Assembly (NCBI RefSeq): GCF_000258515.1
Contig: NZ_AJLF01000001.1
Span: 124,001 to 188,000, forward strand
DNA from: Thermococcus zilligii AN1
Lineage (GTDB): Archaea; Methanobacteriota_B; Thermococci; Thermococcales; Thermococcaceae
Direction: 5' to 3'
Length of the DNA stretch: 64,000 nt
Shown here: one piece after another, positions 45,601 through 54,382 of the stretch
Layout of the letters: every line of letters starts with the position of its first letter
Position numbering within the stretch: the first letter of the stretch is position 1
Notes under the pieces: model-generated
What the model was told of the DNA's origin: nothing
Seen by the model: only the letters and a program-made list of their open reading frames with translations
Databases searched by the model: none
Translations under genes and position numbers: made by a program

Positions 45601-47776
45601 GAACCTTCTTGCCGTTAACGGGCTGAGGGCCAAAGAAGCTAAGGCTATCAAGTTCTGGGAGATCGAGTGGGACGGGCCGCTGAAGGTCGTCAAACTGAAG
45701 AACGGCCACGAAATAAGGGCTACTCCAGACCACGGGCTACTTGTTATCCGGGACGGAAAACCAGGCTGGGTCTCGGCGAAGAACATACGGCCCGGTGACT
45801 ACGTTGCCTTTGCCTACAACACTGGACACCCTGGGAAAAAGAAGTACTCACTCCTTCGGGTGCTCATTGAGCTTGGCATCACGGACGTCATGGTTGAACT
45901 TGACAGAGACCACTTTGATAGCACCATCGCTCCCATCGTGAAGGCAAAAGTCCGGACGAGCACCAAATACAAATACCTGAGAAACAGGGTAGTCCCCCTC
46001 AAAAAGCTCCTTGAATGGGGTGTTAAAGATTTTGAGCACCATGTCAGATCCCTCTACCGCCAGAGGGCAGGAAGCAAGAGGATTCCAAACTTCGAGCTTG
46101 ACGAAAAGTTCTGGTACGTCTTCGGTCTGGTTCTCGGTGATGGAACACTAAGGGATGGCAAGGTTCTCATATCCCAGACACCCCCCAAGCAGGTTAAGGA
46201 GATACTCGAGGAGACGTTCCCGTTCCTCCACGTATTCGAGACCACAAAGCAGGCGGGCTTCTCAAACTCGATACTCGTAGAGCTCTTCAGGAGGCTCGGT
46301 AGCCGTTCGGGAGAGCTCCACCCAATAGTCTTCACCCTGCAGGAAGAGATGATAAACGCAATGATAGCGGGCTACTTTGACACCGACGGAACCTTCTCAC
46401 TTCTCCACGACAAGAAAGGCGTTAACCTTAGGGCAACCCTAACTTCCAAGCGCTCTGAAGTGCTCAAAAAGATCAGTGTTTACCTCCACCAGATTGGCGT
46501 TCTGAACTACCTGAAAGAGGACAAAAGGACTGGAGTCTGGGACCTTATAATAAGCAACCGCAGTCTCGAGGTTTTCAGGGAGAAGATTTATCCATACCTC
46601 AGAATCAGGAGGAAGCAGTTCGAGGAGGTCTATTCGGCTTACAGAGGAACGAGAAAGCCAATGGAGTCTGACCTGATACCCGCTGGGGAGCTTGTGGGGG
46701 AATTAGTGTTCCCTGATGGCTCTAGGGCAAAGATCCTCAGAGAAACGGGAATAGACGTCTGGAACTGGCTGAAGAAACCGGGTAGCGTGCCCAGAGACAA
46801 ACTCGCCAAAGCCCTAGAATACGCTGAAGATGGGCCCGCTAAGGATTACCTCCGCTCTCTAGTCGAGGCAAACGTTACCTGGGTTCCCGTCATAGAGGTC
46901 GGGGAAGAACACTACACAGGAAAGCTCTACGACTTCACAACAACGACGGAGAACTTCCTCTCAAACGGCATCGTTTCTCACAACTGCACATACCACAGAA
47001 CGGACTCAAGCCATGTCAGCAACACCGGAATAGAGGTGGCGAAGGAATACATAACCCAGGAGATAGGCGAGAGATACTTCAAGCCGAGGCCATGGGGCGA
47101 AGAGGGAACCCATGAGGCCATAAGGCCGACGAGGCCGATTGACACCGGCAGGCTCATGCAGCTGGTCAGAGACGGAGTAATCCAGCTCCCCAAGAACCTC
47201 ACCAAGAACCACTACCGTCTCTACGACATGATATTCAGGCGTTTCATGACAAGCCAGATGGTCCCGGCGAAGATACTCTACGAGAAGGCAATCATAAACG
47301 CCGGGGTTGGAAAGGTTGAGCTTGAAGGCTACGTTGAAATCCTTGAGGACGGCTGGACGAGGCTCAGGAACCCGCCGCTTAAACAGATGCAGAGGCTTGA
47401 AAAAGGCGCGAGACTGAAGGTTATCGAGGCCAAAAAGTGGAAGGCCCCCAGGGTTTCGCTCTACGGCCAGGGTGACATAATAGCCCTCATGAAGGAGAGG
47501 AAGATAGGAAGGCCCTCAACGTATGCCAAGATAGTCGAGACCCTGCTCAGGAGGGGCTACGTCCTTGAGACCAAGGGCAGGAAGAAGCTTGTACCCACTG
47601 AAAAGGGCATAAAGGTCTACCACTACCTCGTCAGCAAATACCGCGGCCTCGTCAGCGAGGAAAGGACAAGGGAGCTTGAGGAGATAATGGACAGGATAGA
47701 AGAGGGCAAAGCGGACTGCCAGGAAGTTCTTAACGGGCTCTACTCGGAGATAGCGGAATTCATAGGCAAAGCTTGA
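42641..47776 (+). CDS. rgy: Reverse gyrase with an intein
   Basis: A 1711-residue precursor; removal of the intein leaves 1223 residues, the normal size. Order: N-terminal zinc finger ([11 protein letters not shown]...CAEC), SF2 helicase-like part with Walker [10 protein letters not shown] and FVDDVDAF in place of DEAD, second zinc finger (CRDCGHQF...CPRCGS), Toprim ([25 protein letters not shown]) and type IA topoisomerase with the active Tyr in [12 protein letters not shown]. It introduces positive supercoils and marks hyperthermophily. RBS GGGGAGG. Followed by trmBL2 as in T. kodakarensis. Confidence 0.98.
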   Translation: MKAIYREMCPNCAGGISDDRLVMKNPCAECLDEPVQADSYFQLVSAVRSALNLRGTLREWERIYRLESQVREVEELFKKATGFTFWSAQRTWVKRLLKGRSFSIIAPTGMGKSTFGAFMALWHATKGKKSYLIVPTTPLVIQTVKKINSMGERLGLNVKLAYYHGSLNRKEKEEMLALIDSGEYDILVTSAQWLARNFEDRLKGRHFDFIFVDDVDAFLKASKNIDRSLYLLGFNEEVIQKAWEIVRLKKGMGRYLNGNSEDKNGKLRELDKQIEKIQREIESYKRENRVGVMIIASATGSARGDRIKLYRELLGFEVGSGKSALRNVIDSYLKPGRDVREQVAELLERLGRGGLIFVPIDQGLGYAEELVRYLRERGFRVELASSKNRKAVERFENGEADYLVGVATYYGSIVRGLDLPHLIRYAVFTGVPKFRFSVDLERPTIYRALGLLSEVMDFLGDEDRRTAERLYSRLGRLIRNIPQFELLRIEEALAEGLPIENEFHNHVLGVFRELVEFLRKALRKEEVLKKLAEDPFVSLTEEGGKWFIEIPDVRTYIQATGRTSRLFAGGITKGLSVLLVDNEKVFNGLVRQMRWRFMEFKMVPFEELNLGEVLRQIDEDREKVRLVMEGRISTKVKDLVKSSLMIVESPNKARTIANFFGQPSKTRIGDLVAYEVSIGNRMLTILASGGHMFDLVTNEGYHGVLIEKKDDVMKFIPVYDTIKRCRDCGHQFVDWENKGVCPRCGSTNVRDALENVVAMRELAQEVDEILIATDPDTEGEKIAWDIRNVLSPYTPNIRRTEFHEVTRPAILKAIEEARDVNENRVEAQIVRRIEDRWIGFELSQELQRVFENRNLSAGRVQTPVLGWIIERYKEFSESETYFLGLTLENGLQVTVEIGNDGKNVEPPEYVTVEEVQLEERELNPSPPYTTDAMLKDASTFLKLSAPETMRLAQDLFEAGLCVTPDTLVTLADGRLMKIEEAVKSGEGNLLAVNGLRAKEAKAIKFWEIEWDGPLKVVKLKNGHEIRATPDHGLLVIRDGKPGWVSAKNIRPGDYVAFAYNTGHPGKKKYSLLRVLIELGITDVMVELDRDHFDSTIAPIVKAKVRTSTKYKYLRNRVVPLKKLLEWGVKDFEHHVRSLYRQRAGSKRIPNFELDEKFWYVFGLVLGDGTLRDGKVLISQTPPKQVKEILEETFPFLHVFETTKQAGFSNSILVELFRRLGSRSGELHPIVFTLQEEMINAMIAGYFDTDGTFSLLHDKKGVNLRATLTSKRSEVLKKISVYLHQIGVLNYLKEDKRTGVWDLIISNRSLEVFREKIYPYLRIRRKQFEEVYSAYRGTRKPMESDLIPAGELVGELVFPDGSRAKILRETGIDVWNWLKKPGSVPRDKLAKALEYAEDGPAKDYLRSLVEANVTWVPVIEVGEEHYTGKLYDFTTTTENFLSNGIVSHNCTYHRTDSSHVSNTGIEVAKEYITQEIGERYFKPRPWGEEGTHEAIRPTRPIDTGRLMQLVRDGVIQLPKNLTKNHYRLYDMIFRRFMTSQMVPAKILYEKAIINAGVGKVELEGYVEILEDGWTRLRNPPLKQMQRLEKGARLKVIEAKKWKAPRVSLYGQGDIIALMKERKIGRPSTYAKIVETLLRRGYVLETKGRKKLVPTEKGIKVYHYLVSKYRGLVSEERTRELEEIMDRIEEGKADCQEVLNGLYSEIAEFIGKA
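45521..46984 (+). other. Intein in reverse gyrase (488 aa, LAGLIDADG endonuclease)
   Basis: The intein begins at Cys 961 ([14 protein letters not shown]), has block [11 protein letters not shown], two LAGLIDADG helices ([10 protein letters not shown] and [11 protein letters not shown]) and ends NGIVSHN before a Cys (+1). Splicing joins EAGL to CTYHRTDSS, two residues before the catalytic Tyr. A reverse gyrase intein is known in Pyrococcus and Thermococcus at a comparable site. Splice and endonuclease residues look intact, so it should be active. Confidence 0.95.
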
Positions 47777-48015
47777 GCATGTAGGACATCGTTTTTTCTC
47801 CCCGCAATCTTTGTTTCCGCTTTTGTGGTGGCACCGAAGGTTTTAAATATCGGGCCGGTAGTAATGAGTTTGCATAATCATGCATTTCCTGTAGGATTTT
47901 CGAAAGTTATTCGCCTTATATCCGGCCCTCGAATTGGTTCGACATAATAAGGGAGGAAAAAATTTATATGGCCTAAAATCGATATTCCATTGACAAGAAT
48001 ATGGTGGTGGTAAAG

Positions 48016-48810
48016 ATGGTTAAGGACAGGATGGTAGACCTCCTCCAGGAGCACTTTGAGTTGAACCTCTACGAGGCGAGGGCGTACGTGGCACTCGTTG
48101 GCTTTGGCGTACTTACGCCGGCTGAGCTGGCCAGCGTCTCCGAGGTTCCCGCCCCGAGAACCTACGACGTGCTGAGGAGCCTTGAGAAGAAGGGCTTCGC
48201 CATAAGCCAGCCGGGAAAGGTCAACAAGTACAGGCCCGTCCACCCGGAGAACATCCTCGAGAAGTTCATCGAGGAGTGGCAGGAGCGCGTCAAGGTGGAG
48301 CTTGAGGCAAAGAAGAAGGCCAAAGAGGAACTTATAGAGCTAATGACTCCCCTTATCGAGACGGAGATTCCAAAGTACGGCGTTGAGAGGGTCTGGGTAG
48401 TCCGCGGGATACGGAATGCCACCCTTAAGACGAGGGAGATGTTCGAGGAAGTTACGGAGAGGATACTCCTGGTTGACAGCGGCTACGTCGCAGTCAACTT
48501 GGAGAGCGACATAATTTCGGCGGTCGACAGGGGCGTTAAGGCAAAGATCATAGTGGCGGAGAGCCTCCTCCCGAGGCTCAGGGAATCGAAGCTCCTCGAG
48601 TATGCCAGGAACGGAAAGCTTGAGCTGAGAACCCTGGACAAGTTCGACCTGCCGATGCTCATCTGCGACGATGAGGTCTTCTTTGCCCTTGAGGACATGG
48701 CGGCTCGCTACTTCAACTATGAGACCCAGGTCTGGATCAGGGACTTCAGGGTCAGGGCCCTCTTTGAGGCCAAGTTCAACGAGTACTGGGAAAAGGCTAA
48801 GGCGGTCTGA
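48016..48810 (+). CDS. trmBL2: TrmBL2, abundant chromatin/regulator protein
   Basis: A 264-residue TrmB-family protein, the exact length of T. kodakarensis TrmBL2. The N-terminal wHTH is NLYEARAYVALVGFGVLTPAELASVSEVPAPRTYDVLRSLEKKG; a coiled coil (ELEAKKKAKEELIELM) and a C-terminal domain without the sugar site of TrmB follow. TrmBL2 coats DNA as thick fibres, largely non-specifically. Start ATG 48016 after GGTGGTGG; TATA-like ATTTATATGG near 47962. It neighbours reverse gyrase. Confidence 0.94.
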   Translation: MVKDRMVDLLQEHFELNLYEARAYVALVGFGVLTPAELASVSEVPAPRTYDVLRSLEKKGFAISQPGKVNKYRPVHPENILEKFIEEWQERVKVELEAKKKAKEELIELMTPLIETEIPKYGVERVWVVRGIRNATLKTREMFEEVTERILLVDSGYVAVNLESDIISAVDRGVKAKIIVAESLLPRLRESKLLEYARNGKLELRTLDKFDLPMLICDDEVFFALEDMAARYFNYETQVWIRDFRVRALFEAKFNEYWEKAKAV

Positions 48811-48825
48811 TTGCCCTTTAATTTT

Positions 48826-49038
48826 TCAAACATATTTAAACTCTTCTTCAAGTTCGTCCTTTCCCTTGATCTTCCAGTAGATTTTCCCGTCTTCTTCAAA
48901 GCTTTCGACTTTCCCCTGTTCGGCAAAGCGAAGTAGGTACCTCCTCACTTCCATGGCGGGGAGGCCTGTCCTCTCGGATATTCCCTCAACTGTTAGGGGC
49001 CGATCTTTTAGGGCCTCAAGAACCCTTCTGTTCTTCAT
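48826..49038 (-). CDS. Small winged-helix protein
   Basis: A 70-residue wHTH: KNRRVLEALKDRPLTVEGISERTGLPAMEVRRYLLRFAEQGKV followed by a wing with EEDGKIYWKI. Start ATG 49038 lies seven bases after GGAGG; GTG 49044 overlaps the previous stop. Last gene of a minus-strand operon with the zinc-ribbon protein and the arginase-like protein. Confidence 0.75.
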   Translation of the reverse strand: MKNRRVLEALKDRPLTVEGISERTGLPAMEVRRYLLRFAEQGKVESFEEDGKIYWKIKGKDELEEEFKYV

Positions 49039-49040
49039 CC

Positions 49041-49358
49041 TCACCCCTCCAGTTCTTTGTACTTCCTCAGGACATCTATTATTCTCTCCATAACCCTTAA
49101 GTGTTTCTCCATCTCCTCCGGATCGCCCGGAAGGGAATTTGCTATCTCCACGAGTTTTTTCATGAGGATCCCTTTTACGTCATCTACCTCCTCCATCTGT
49201 TTCTTTGCCCTGTACTCACATACGGGGCAAAAAACTCTCCCCTCCTTCTCAAAGAGGGGGGAACCACATTTCGGACAGTGTCTGTCAAGCATCTTTGCCC
49301 CCGAGAGCATCAGGGGCATTATCACGTTTTTGATTTCCTCTTCCGTTGGTTCCCTCAA
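49041..49358 (-). CDS. Sjogren/scleroderma autoantigen 1-like zinc-ribbon protein
   Basis: A 105-residue protein with the SSSCA1 pattern: a helix MLSGAKMLDRHCP leading into a ribbon CPKCGSPLFEKEGRVFCPVC, then a coiled coil (KHLRVMERIIDVLRKYKELEG). Archaeal members are uncharacterised; the human protein (p27/ZNRD2) links to chromosome segregation. TTG start after GGGGGTGATC, four bases after the arginase-like stop. Confidence 0.85.
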   Translation of the reverse strand: MREPTEEEIKNVIMPLMLSGAKMLDRHCPKCGSPLFEKEGRVFCPVCEYRAKKQMEEVDDVKGILMKKLVEIANSLPGDPEEMEKHLRVMERIIDVLRKYKELEG

Positions 49359-49362
49359 GTGA

Positions 49363-50094
49363 TCACCCCCTCAGCGCTGAGAAGACTTCGATTAACGCTT
49401 TCTTGCCAGACCTAGAGCGCTTTATCCTGTCTGAAACCTCGGTAATGTCGAAACTCAGAACTCTGAACTTTTCTTTGATCCCTTCAATTACATCCAGAAG
49501 CCGGTCAAGCGTTAGTTCCCCGTGCTGAAACCTTGCGATCCGGTATTCCGGCCTCAATACGTCCAGATCTACGGTTAGGTATACCTCTTTTCCCAAGTAT
49601 CTTTTTACGTCCTCAAGTACTTCCTCAGCGTCGTTGTTTGTGAGGTTTAGATAGCTTTCCCAGCCCCGCTCAGACCTCCGCGTTCTGGGAAGGGCGGGAT
49701 ATATCCTTACCCTCCTCGTCCACAGCTTCGTCCTTTTGCTGGTCGGTATCATCAGCACAGGTCCGATTACAGCCGCCCGGTGAACCTTTCTCTCCTCCAG
49801 GGCGTATGCCAGCCAGGAGCCGTGATCCAGGTAATCATGGAGAAGATCCGTATGGGCATCGAGGCTTATTAATGAAGCAGGCCTGAGCTTTTCGAGGATG
49901 GCGTAGGTAACGAGATGTTCGCCCGTGACGTAGCAACAGTCGGGAGTTATTTTTCCGGCTATGGTCTCCAACCTGTTACCCTCTACAGCTTTAACTTCGG
50001 ACTCTTCCACTAGCCCCTCCCGGATTAAGAGTCTGGCGGCATATTCCACGCCTTCCCTATTTGGCTTTTCGCCAAAAGGTATAAACGTGACCAT
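49363..50094 (-). CDS. Arginase/agmatinase-superfamily protein
   Basis: A 243-residue ureohydrolase-fold protein, shorter than typical agmatinases (about 280-300). Metal motifs are recognisable: GEHLVTYAI for GGxH, SLDAHTDLLHDYLDHGSW for DAHxD and HG, and TVDLDVLRP for SxDxDxxDP. The last Asp is replaced by Arg, and the first Gly by Glu, so substrate and activity are uncertain. First gene of a three-gene operon. Confidence 0.8.
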   Translation of the reverse strand: MVTFIPFGEKPNREGVEYAARLLIREGLVEESEVKAVEGNRLETIAGKITPDCCYVTGEHLVTYAILEKLRPASLISLDAHTDLLHDYLDHGSWLAYALEERKVHRAAVIGPVLMIPTSKRTKLWTRRVRIYPALPRTRRSERGWESYLNLTNNDAEEVLEDVKRYLGKEVYLTVDLDVLRPEYRIARFQHGELTLDRLLDVIEGIKEKFRVLSFDITEVSDRIKRSRSGKKALIEVFSALRG

Positions 50095-50157
50095 GCGTCA
50101 CCCACCGTTTCTTCTTCCCCGAAGGATTTTTAAATGTGCCAGTGGCTGGGGGATGAG

Positions 50158-50385
50158 ATGACTGTGGAAGGCAAGTTCATGGGCAGGTTCGTGGGAGCCA
50201 TGGTATTGAAGCTCTCCGGGGCGGGGATTGCCCGGTCTGCAGGGCACTTAACCGTCCCGGGTAATACAGCTTTCTGGATGATTGCCGAGAACCGCAGGCT
50301 CAGAATGGAACCGGGTTTATCCTGTAAAAAGTATCCCGATTTGAGGAAAGGATACGACACTGCCCCAATTAGAAAGAAGGGATAG
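50158..50385 (+). CDS. Short ORF, possibly a small or remnant protein
   Basis: A 75-residue frame starting at ATG 50158 behind GGGGGATGAG, with a TATA-like ATTTTTAAATG (50125-50135) upstream. The N-terminal KFMGRFVGAMVLKLSGAGIARSAGH is Gly-rich and could fold back on a membrane; the C-terminus is charged. The opposite strand is also open. I recognise no family. Confidence 0.4.
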   Translation: MTVEGKFMGRFVGAMVLKLSGAGIARSAGHLTVPGNTAFWMIAENRRLRMEPGLSCKKYPDLRKGYDTAPIRKKG

Positions 50386-50389
50386 GGAA

Positions 50390-50680
50390 TCAGGTAGTTT
50401 TTCTCCTTATTCCCCTCAGCTTGGACTTGACTGCCAACTTCTTGGAGTCTACAATTATTACTTCTCCAACGCTTCTAACAGCGCTCACGGGAATCAGAAG
50501 GAGTCCCTCGTGATCCACTACGAAATCGCTCTTGTCGAGGTCTTCATCCGGCTCTGCCACAATAACAAGTAATTCACCACTTTTTTCGTCGAAGCTAAGG
50601 TCGTAGACCCATCCGAGTCTTACCCCGGTGTCGGTTATCAGCTCAACGTCCCTGAGCTTTGAGGCGAGTATCCTCACCAT
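50390..50680 (-). CDS. PRC-barrel domain protein
   Basis: A 96-residue PRC-barrel protein: MVRILASKLRDVELITDTG, LGWVYDLSFDEKSGELLVIV and HEGLLLIPVSAVRSVGEVIIV match the beta-barrel repeats. Archaeal stand-alone PRC proteins bind RNA or partners in RNA processing and, in haloarchaea, cell division (CdpB); the role here is unknown. Start ATG 50680 after GGGGTG. Confidence 0.85.
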   Translation of the reverse strand: MVRILASKLRDVELITDTGVRLGWVYDLSFDEKSGELLVIVAEPDEDLDKSDFVVDHEGLLLIPVSAVRSVGEVIIVDSKKLAVKSKLRGIRRKTT

Positions 50681-50788
50681 TTTATTCACCCCAGCTTTTA
50701 TGGCTTGGTGTAATTGTCGGTGTCACCGTATAAAACTTTTCCGGCAACGTTATTAAGGAGAGTTATGTTAAGGGGGTAGGTGGTTGGC

Positions 50789-51955
50789 ATGGAAAGGGAA
50801 GTTATCCTGCTAACTGGCCCCCCGCTCAACGGGAGGGACGAGTACATAACTCAAGCTCTGGCGGGTGTGGATGAGAAGGAGTATAATTATTACCACGTTT
50901 TTGACTACATCAGAGAGGTCGGAAAGGAGAGGGGTGTCAAAATAACGAGGAAGAACGTTTTGGACTTTGCCATAAGCCATCAGGATATAATGAACGAGAT
51001 CCGGGATGAGGCCTTCGAGAGGATCAGGCAGGAAATAGACAAGAGCAACAGGAAGTTTCACCTTGTTTCGACTCCAAGTCTCTTCAGGTGGGGAAGTGGT
51101 AGCGTCATTGGCTTTACCCTCAGCAACCTCAAGCTTTTGAAACCCGACAGGGTCATCATAGTTCTTGATGATGTCCTCTCCGTTAGGAGGAGGATAATCA
51201 ACGATCCCGAATGGTTTGAGCGCTTTGGAATGGATCCCGACAACATAAAGCTTACAACTTTGGTGATGTGGCGTGAAGATGCCATAAACCACGTCAAAAC
51301 TCTCGTCCACGAGCTCAAGAAAGAGGGAATCAACGTCCGCTACATCCTTCAGTTCGGCATAAGGCATCCCCCGGAAGTTTTTCTTGATCTGATATTCCGT
51401 GAAAAGGAAAAGCCGCTCGTCTACCTCAGCTATCCCATGACGGGTCATGAGGAGGAGTACTACCACCGCGTTAGGGACTTCTACACCAAGCTGAGCCAGC
51501 ACTTTGCGGTTCTTGACCCCGGAGCCTTGGACGACTGGTGGGTTGTTGCTGAATACGATGGCCAGGTCAACCAGAACCCGGAGATCAAGAAGATTCGGAT
51601 AAAGCACCTGCTCGATGGGGATGCCGTTGAGGAGCTTGACAGGGAAGACATAGAACAGGCCACGGACATCCTTAGAAGACAGCTTGTTGAGAGGGACTTT
51701 AACCTGGTAAACGTCAGCAAGGCAGTAGCTGTTTACCACTACGCAGAGGGCGTTTCCGCGGGGGTGATCAGTGAAATGGCCGAGGCTTACAGAACGTTTG
51801 CGGCGATATACCTCTACTACCCATTCAAGAGGCGGCCGAGCCCCTTCATGGAGTTCTACGGCATGCAGAACCCCTCCAGGAGGACTATGTTCAAGGATGA
51901 GGACGAAATGATAAGGGCGATGGTGGAAGAGAAAGAATACTGGACGAAGGCCTGA
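50789..51955 (+). CDS. Two-domain protein: kinase-like NTPase plus deoxyribosyltransferase-like domain
   Basis: A 388-residue protein. Residues 1-205 look like an adenylate-kinase-type NTPase with a degenerate P-loop (LLTGPPLNGRDEYITQAL; no GKT). From about residue 210, KPLVYLSYPMTG begins a Rossmann-like domain with VLDPGALDDWW and NVSKAVAVYHYAEGVSAGVISEMAEAYR, the order of motifs in nucleoside 2-deoxyribosyltransferases (SD..v.....S.G...EM..A, catalytic Glu). The pairing suggests nucleotide salvage or signalling; unproven. ATG 50789 after AGGTGG. Confidence 0.75.
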   Translation: MEREVILLTGPPLNGRDEYITQALAGVDEKEYNYYHVFDYIREVGKERGVKITRKNVLDFAISHQDIMNEIRDEAFERIRQEIDKSNRKFHLVSTPSLFRWGSGSVIGFTLSNLKLLKPDRVIIVLDDVLSVRRRIINDPEWFERFGMDPDNIKLTTLVMWREDAINHVKTLVHELKKEGINVRYILQFGIRHPPEVFLDLIFREKEKPLVYLSYPMTGHEEEYYHRVRDFYTKLSQHFAVLDPGALDDWWVVAEYDGQVNQNPEIKKIRIKHLLDGDAVEELDREDIEQATDILRRQLVERDFNLVNVSKAVAVYHYAEGVSAGVISEMAEAYRTFAAIYLYYPFKRRPSPFMEFYGMQNPSRRTMFKDEDEMIRAMVEEKEYWTKA

Positions 51956-52023
51956 CCGTTCCGGTTATTCACTTTTTTGGAGCTTTTGAAGTGATCTTAG
52001 CGGATAATTTCCCGCTTCCGCCT

Positions 52024-52090
52024 TCCTCGTGGAGTTTTCGGGGGACACTTACCCCCACGTCTTCAGGGCTTTAAGCTCCACGTATCGAGG
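52024..52090. other. Strong inverted-repeat structure in a gene gap
   Basis: CGTGGAG (52028-52034) pairs with CTCCACG (52076-52082), and within it GGGGG-ACACTTA-CCCCC forms a second hairpin. CCTCG (52025-52029) can also pair with CGAGG (52086-52090). It lies between two convergent genes and may be a terminator or a structured RNA. Confidence 0.4.
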
Positions 52091-52124
52091 ACTACCACAC
52101 CGCAGATGTCCCCTCCGCTGCTAT

Positions 52125-53021
52125 CTATGAAGCGGCCCAGGAGTAGCTGTCCACGAGGTTTCCCCTTTCGTTGTAGAGATACACAGTATCGCCGTCGTTG
52201 TCCCATACCGGTACTTCAGAGCCCCAGTACAGGTCCGTGGAATTGTTCATTCCGCTGCCAGAATACAGCTTTATTTTTCCTCCTGGCTCAAGGATGATGT
52301 CCGGAAATGTGTATGCATTTCCATCGGAGTCTTCTATTTTCCATCCTCTTAGATTGACCGGTGTCTTTCCGATGTTTTTCAGAACAACGTACTCGCCGTT
52401 TAAGTTCGTGGAGTCATCCCCGGGTGCATCGTAGACGACCGTTAGGATGATTATTGATTTCGTGGCCTGTCCGGGCATGCAGACCCACAGTCCCAGTCCC
52501 TTCCCCATGGCACGTTCTTGCTCTTCAAGGTAGGCCCCCTTTTTTTCGAATTTCCCTTCGATGTAAACCCTGGCGTAGCCGAGCCTCACAAGTTCTGCTG
52601 TAAAGTCCGTACCGTTCTGAAGGTAGATATACGCAAGAAGCCTCCCGTAGTAATCCCTCCTGGGGGAAATTGGATCAAAAACAAGGTAAACCTCCTTGCC
52701 TTGAAGGGCTTTCTCTGTGAATTCCTTGGCCCTTAGTCCCCACTCCGTGAGGCACTCCATGTCCGTGATGTGGTCGTACTCATTTGGTTTATTTTTGTCC
52801 ACCTCAGTTTCTGGGGTGTCTACACCGAGAAACCTGACCTTTTCAACAGTTCCGTTGGGAAATCTAACGTAGGCCGTGTCCCCGTCCACTACCCTTATTA
52901 CGTGCGCCAGAACCCTATTCTGAGGGCTGTCATTGTCCCTATAGGCCTCTCTGTTCTGGAATGTGCATCCGGCAGACAGGACAAGACCCGCTATTAACAG
53001 TACAATGAAAACTTTCTTCAA
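52125..53021 (-). CDS. Secreted lipoprotein nuclease (SNc) with lamin-tail domain
   Basis: About 298 residues. A signal peptide (KKVFIVLLIAGLVLSAGC) ends in a lipobox-like Cys. The staphylococcal-nuclease domain (residues 35-185) has the Ca-binding Asp in VVDGDTAYV, catalytic Arg/Glu in VRFLGVDTPETE and the second Arg in PRRDYYGRLLAYIYL. A lamin-tail domain follows (about 200-298: DSTNLNGEYVVLKNIGKTPVNLRGWKIED). It would degrade extracellular DNA/RNA near the cell surface. TTG 53021 is preferred after GGTGG; ATG 53048 is possible. Confidence 0.88.
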   Translation of the reverse strand: MKKVFIVLLIAGLVLSAGCTFQNREAYRDNDSPQNRVLAHVIRVVDGDTAYVRFPNGTVEKVRFLGVDTPETEVDKNKPNEYDHITDMECLTEWGLRAKEFTEKALQGKEVYLVFDPISPRRDYYGRLLAYIYLQNGTDFTAELVRLGYARVYIEGKFEKKGAYLEEQERAMGKGLGLWVCMPGQATKSIIILTVVYDAPGDDSTNLNGEYVVLKNIGKTPVNLRGWKIEDSDGNAYTFPDIILEPGGKIKLYSGSGMNNSTDLYWGSEVPVWDNDGDTVYLYNERGNLVDSYSWAAS

Positions 53022-53113
53022 TCCTGCCACCCGCAGCGGGGAATGCATCTGGATTATAAAAAGTTAGCCCTCTTCAGCAACTGAAACTAAATCAAAACAG
53101 AAAAGAGAGGAAA

Positions 53114-54373
53114 TCACTTCTTCACCCATCCGCGGTCCTTCATGGCCTGGTAGACCTTGCTGACGGCAACGACGTAGGCACCGTCGCGCATGTGGATGTT
53201 CTTCTCCCTGGCGGTGTTGTAGACGTCCCAGAAGGCCTTGGTCATCTTCTTGTCGAGCTTCTCGCGGACCTCCTCCTCGGTCCAGTAGTAGCCGTTGATG
53301 TTCTGGACCCACTCGAAGTAGCTGACGGTGACACCACCGGCGTTGCACAGGAAGTCCGGAATCTGGAGGATGCCCTTCTCGCGGAGGATCTCGTCGGCCT
53401 CCGGAGTAACCGGACCGTTGGCGACTTCGGCAACGATCTTGGCCTTGACTCCATCGGCGTTCTTTCCGGTTATGACTCCCTCTATTGCCGCCGGGGCGAG
53501 TACCTCAACTTCAAGCTCGAGGAGCTCCTCGTTGCTGATGTTGGTGGCCCCTGGGAAGTCCTTAACTGAGCCGGTTTCGTTCTTCCACTTGAGAACCTCG
53601 TCCGGGTCAAGGCCGTTCGGGTTGTAGATACCGCCCTGGCTGTCGCTTACAGCGACGACCTTCATGCCGAGCTGCTCCTTGGCGAGCTTGGCGGTGTAGT
53701 AGCCGGCGTTACCATAGCCCTGGACGGCGATGGTCTTGCCCTTGAGGTCAATGCCGAGGGCCTTAGCGGCTTCCCTGATGGTGAAGATGGCACCCTGGGC
53801 TGTGGCGGTGCCCCTGCCAACTGAACCGCCGATGCTGAGCGGCTTTCCGGTGATGACACCGAAGGCCGGGCCCGTGCGCCTCATTATGGTCTCATACTCG
53901 TCCATCATCCAGCCCATGATCTTCGGGTTGGTGTAAACGTCCGGGGCAGGGATGTCGCTCCATGGGCCGATGACGTCGTAAACGGCCCTTATGTATGAGC
54001 GGGCGAGCCTCTCCTGCTCCCTCTCGGAGAGCTTCTTCGGGTCAACGATGATGCCACCCTTACCTCCACCGTAGGGGAGGTCAACGACGGCAACCTTCCA
54101 GGTCATCCAGGTTGCCAGAGCCTTAACGGTGCTGAGGGTCTCGGCCGGGTGCCACCTTATACCACCCTTGGTCGGACCGCGGGCCCAGTTGTGCTGAACG
54201 CGGAAACCGGTGAAAACCTTGACAGAACCGTCGTCCATCTCCACTGGAACGCTAACCTCAACAATCCTCATGGGCCTCTTGAGCCACTCGAGGGCCTCTT
54301 CGCTTATGTCCATGAACTGGGCAGCCCTCTCGAGCTGCTGAACAGCCATCTCAAAGGGGTCAAGCTCGACCAT
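53114..54373 (-). CDS. gdhA: Glutamate dehydrogenase
   Basis: A 419-residue hexameric GDH, the length of T. litoralis and P. furiosus enzymes. Motifs: [11 protein letters not shown] and [11 protein letters not shown] (substrate lysines), [19 protein letters not shown] (catalytic Asp) and the dinucleotide fold [17 protein letters not shown]. It links 2-oxoglutarate/ammonia with glutamate and is very abundant in Thermococcales. Start ATG 54373 after GAGGTGGG. Strong promoter and palindrome upstream. Confidence 0.98.
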   Translation of the reverse strand: MVELDPFEMAVQQLERAAQFMDISEEALEWLKRPMRIVEVSVPVEMDDGSVKVFTGFRVQHNWARGPTKGGIRWHPAETLSTVKALATWMTWKVAVVDLPYGGGKGGIIVDPKKLSEREQERLARSYIRAVYDVIGPWSDIPAPDVYTNPKIMGWMMDEYETIMRRTGPAFGVITGKPLSIGGSVGRGTATAQGAIFTIREAAKALGIDLKGKTIAVQGYGNAGYYTAKLAKEQLGMKVVAVSDSQGGIYNPNGLDPDEVLKWKNETGSVKDFPGATNISNEELLELEVEVLAPAAIEGVITGKNADGVKAKIVAEVANGPVTPEADEILREKGILQIPDFLCNAGGVTVSYFEWVQNINGYYWTEEEVREKLDKKMTKAFWDVYNTAREKNIHMRDGAYVVAVSKVYQAMKDRGWVKK

Positions 54374-54382
54374 TTTTCCCAC

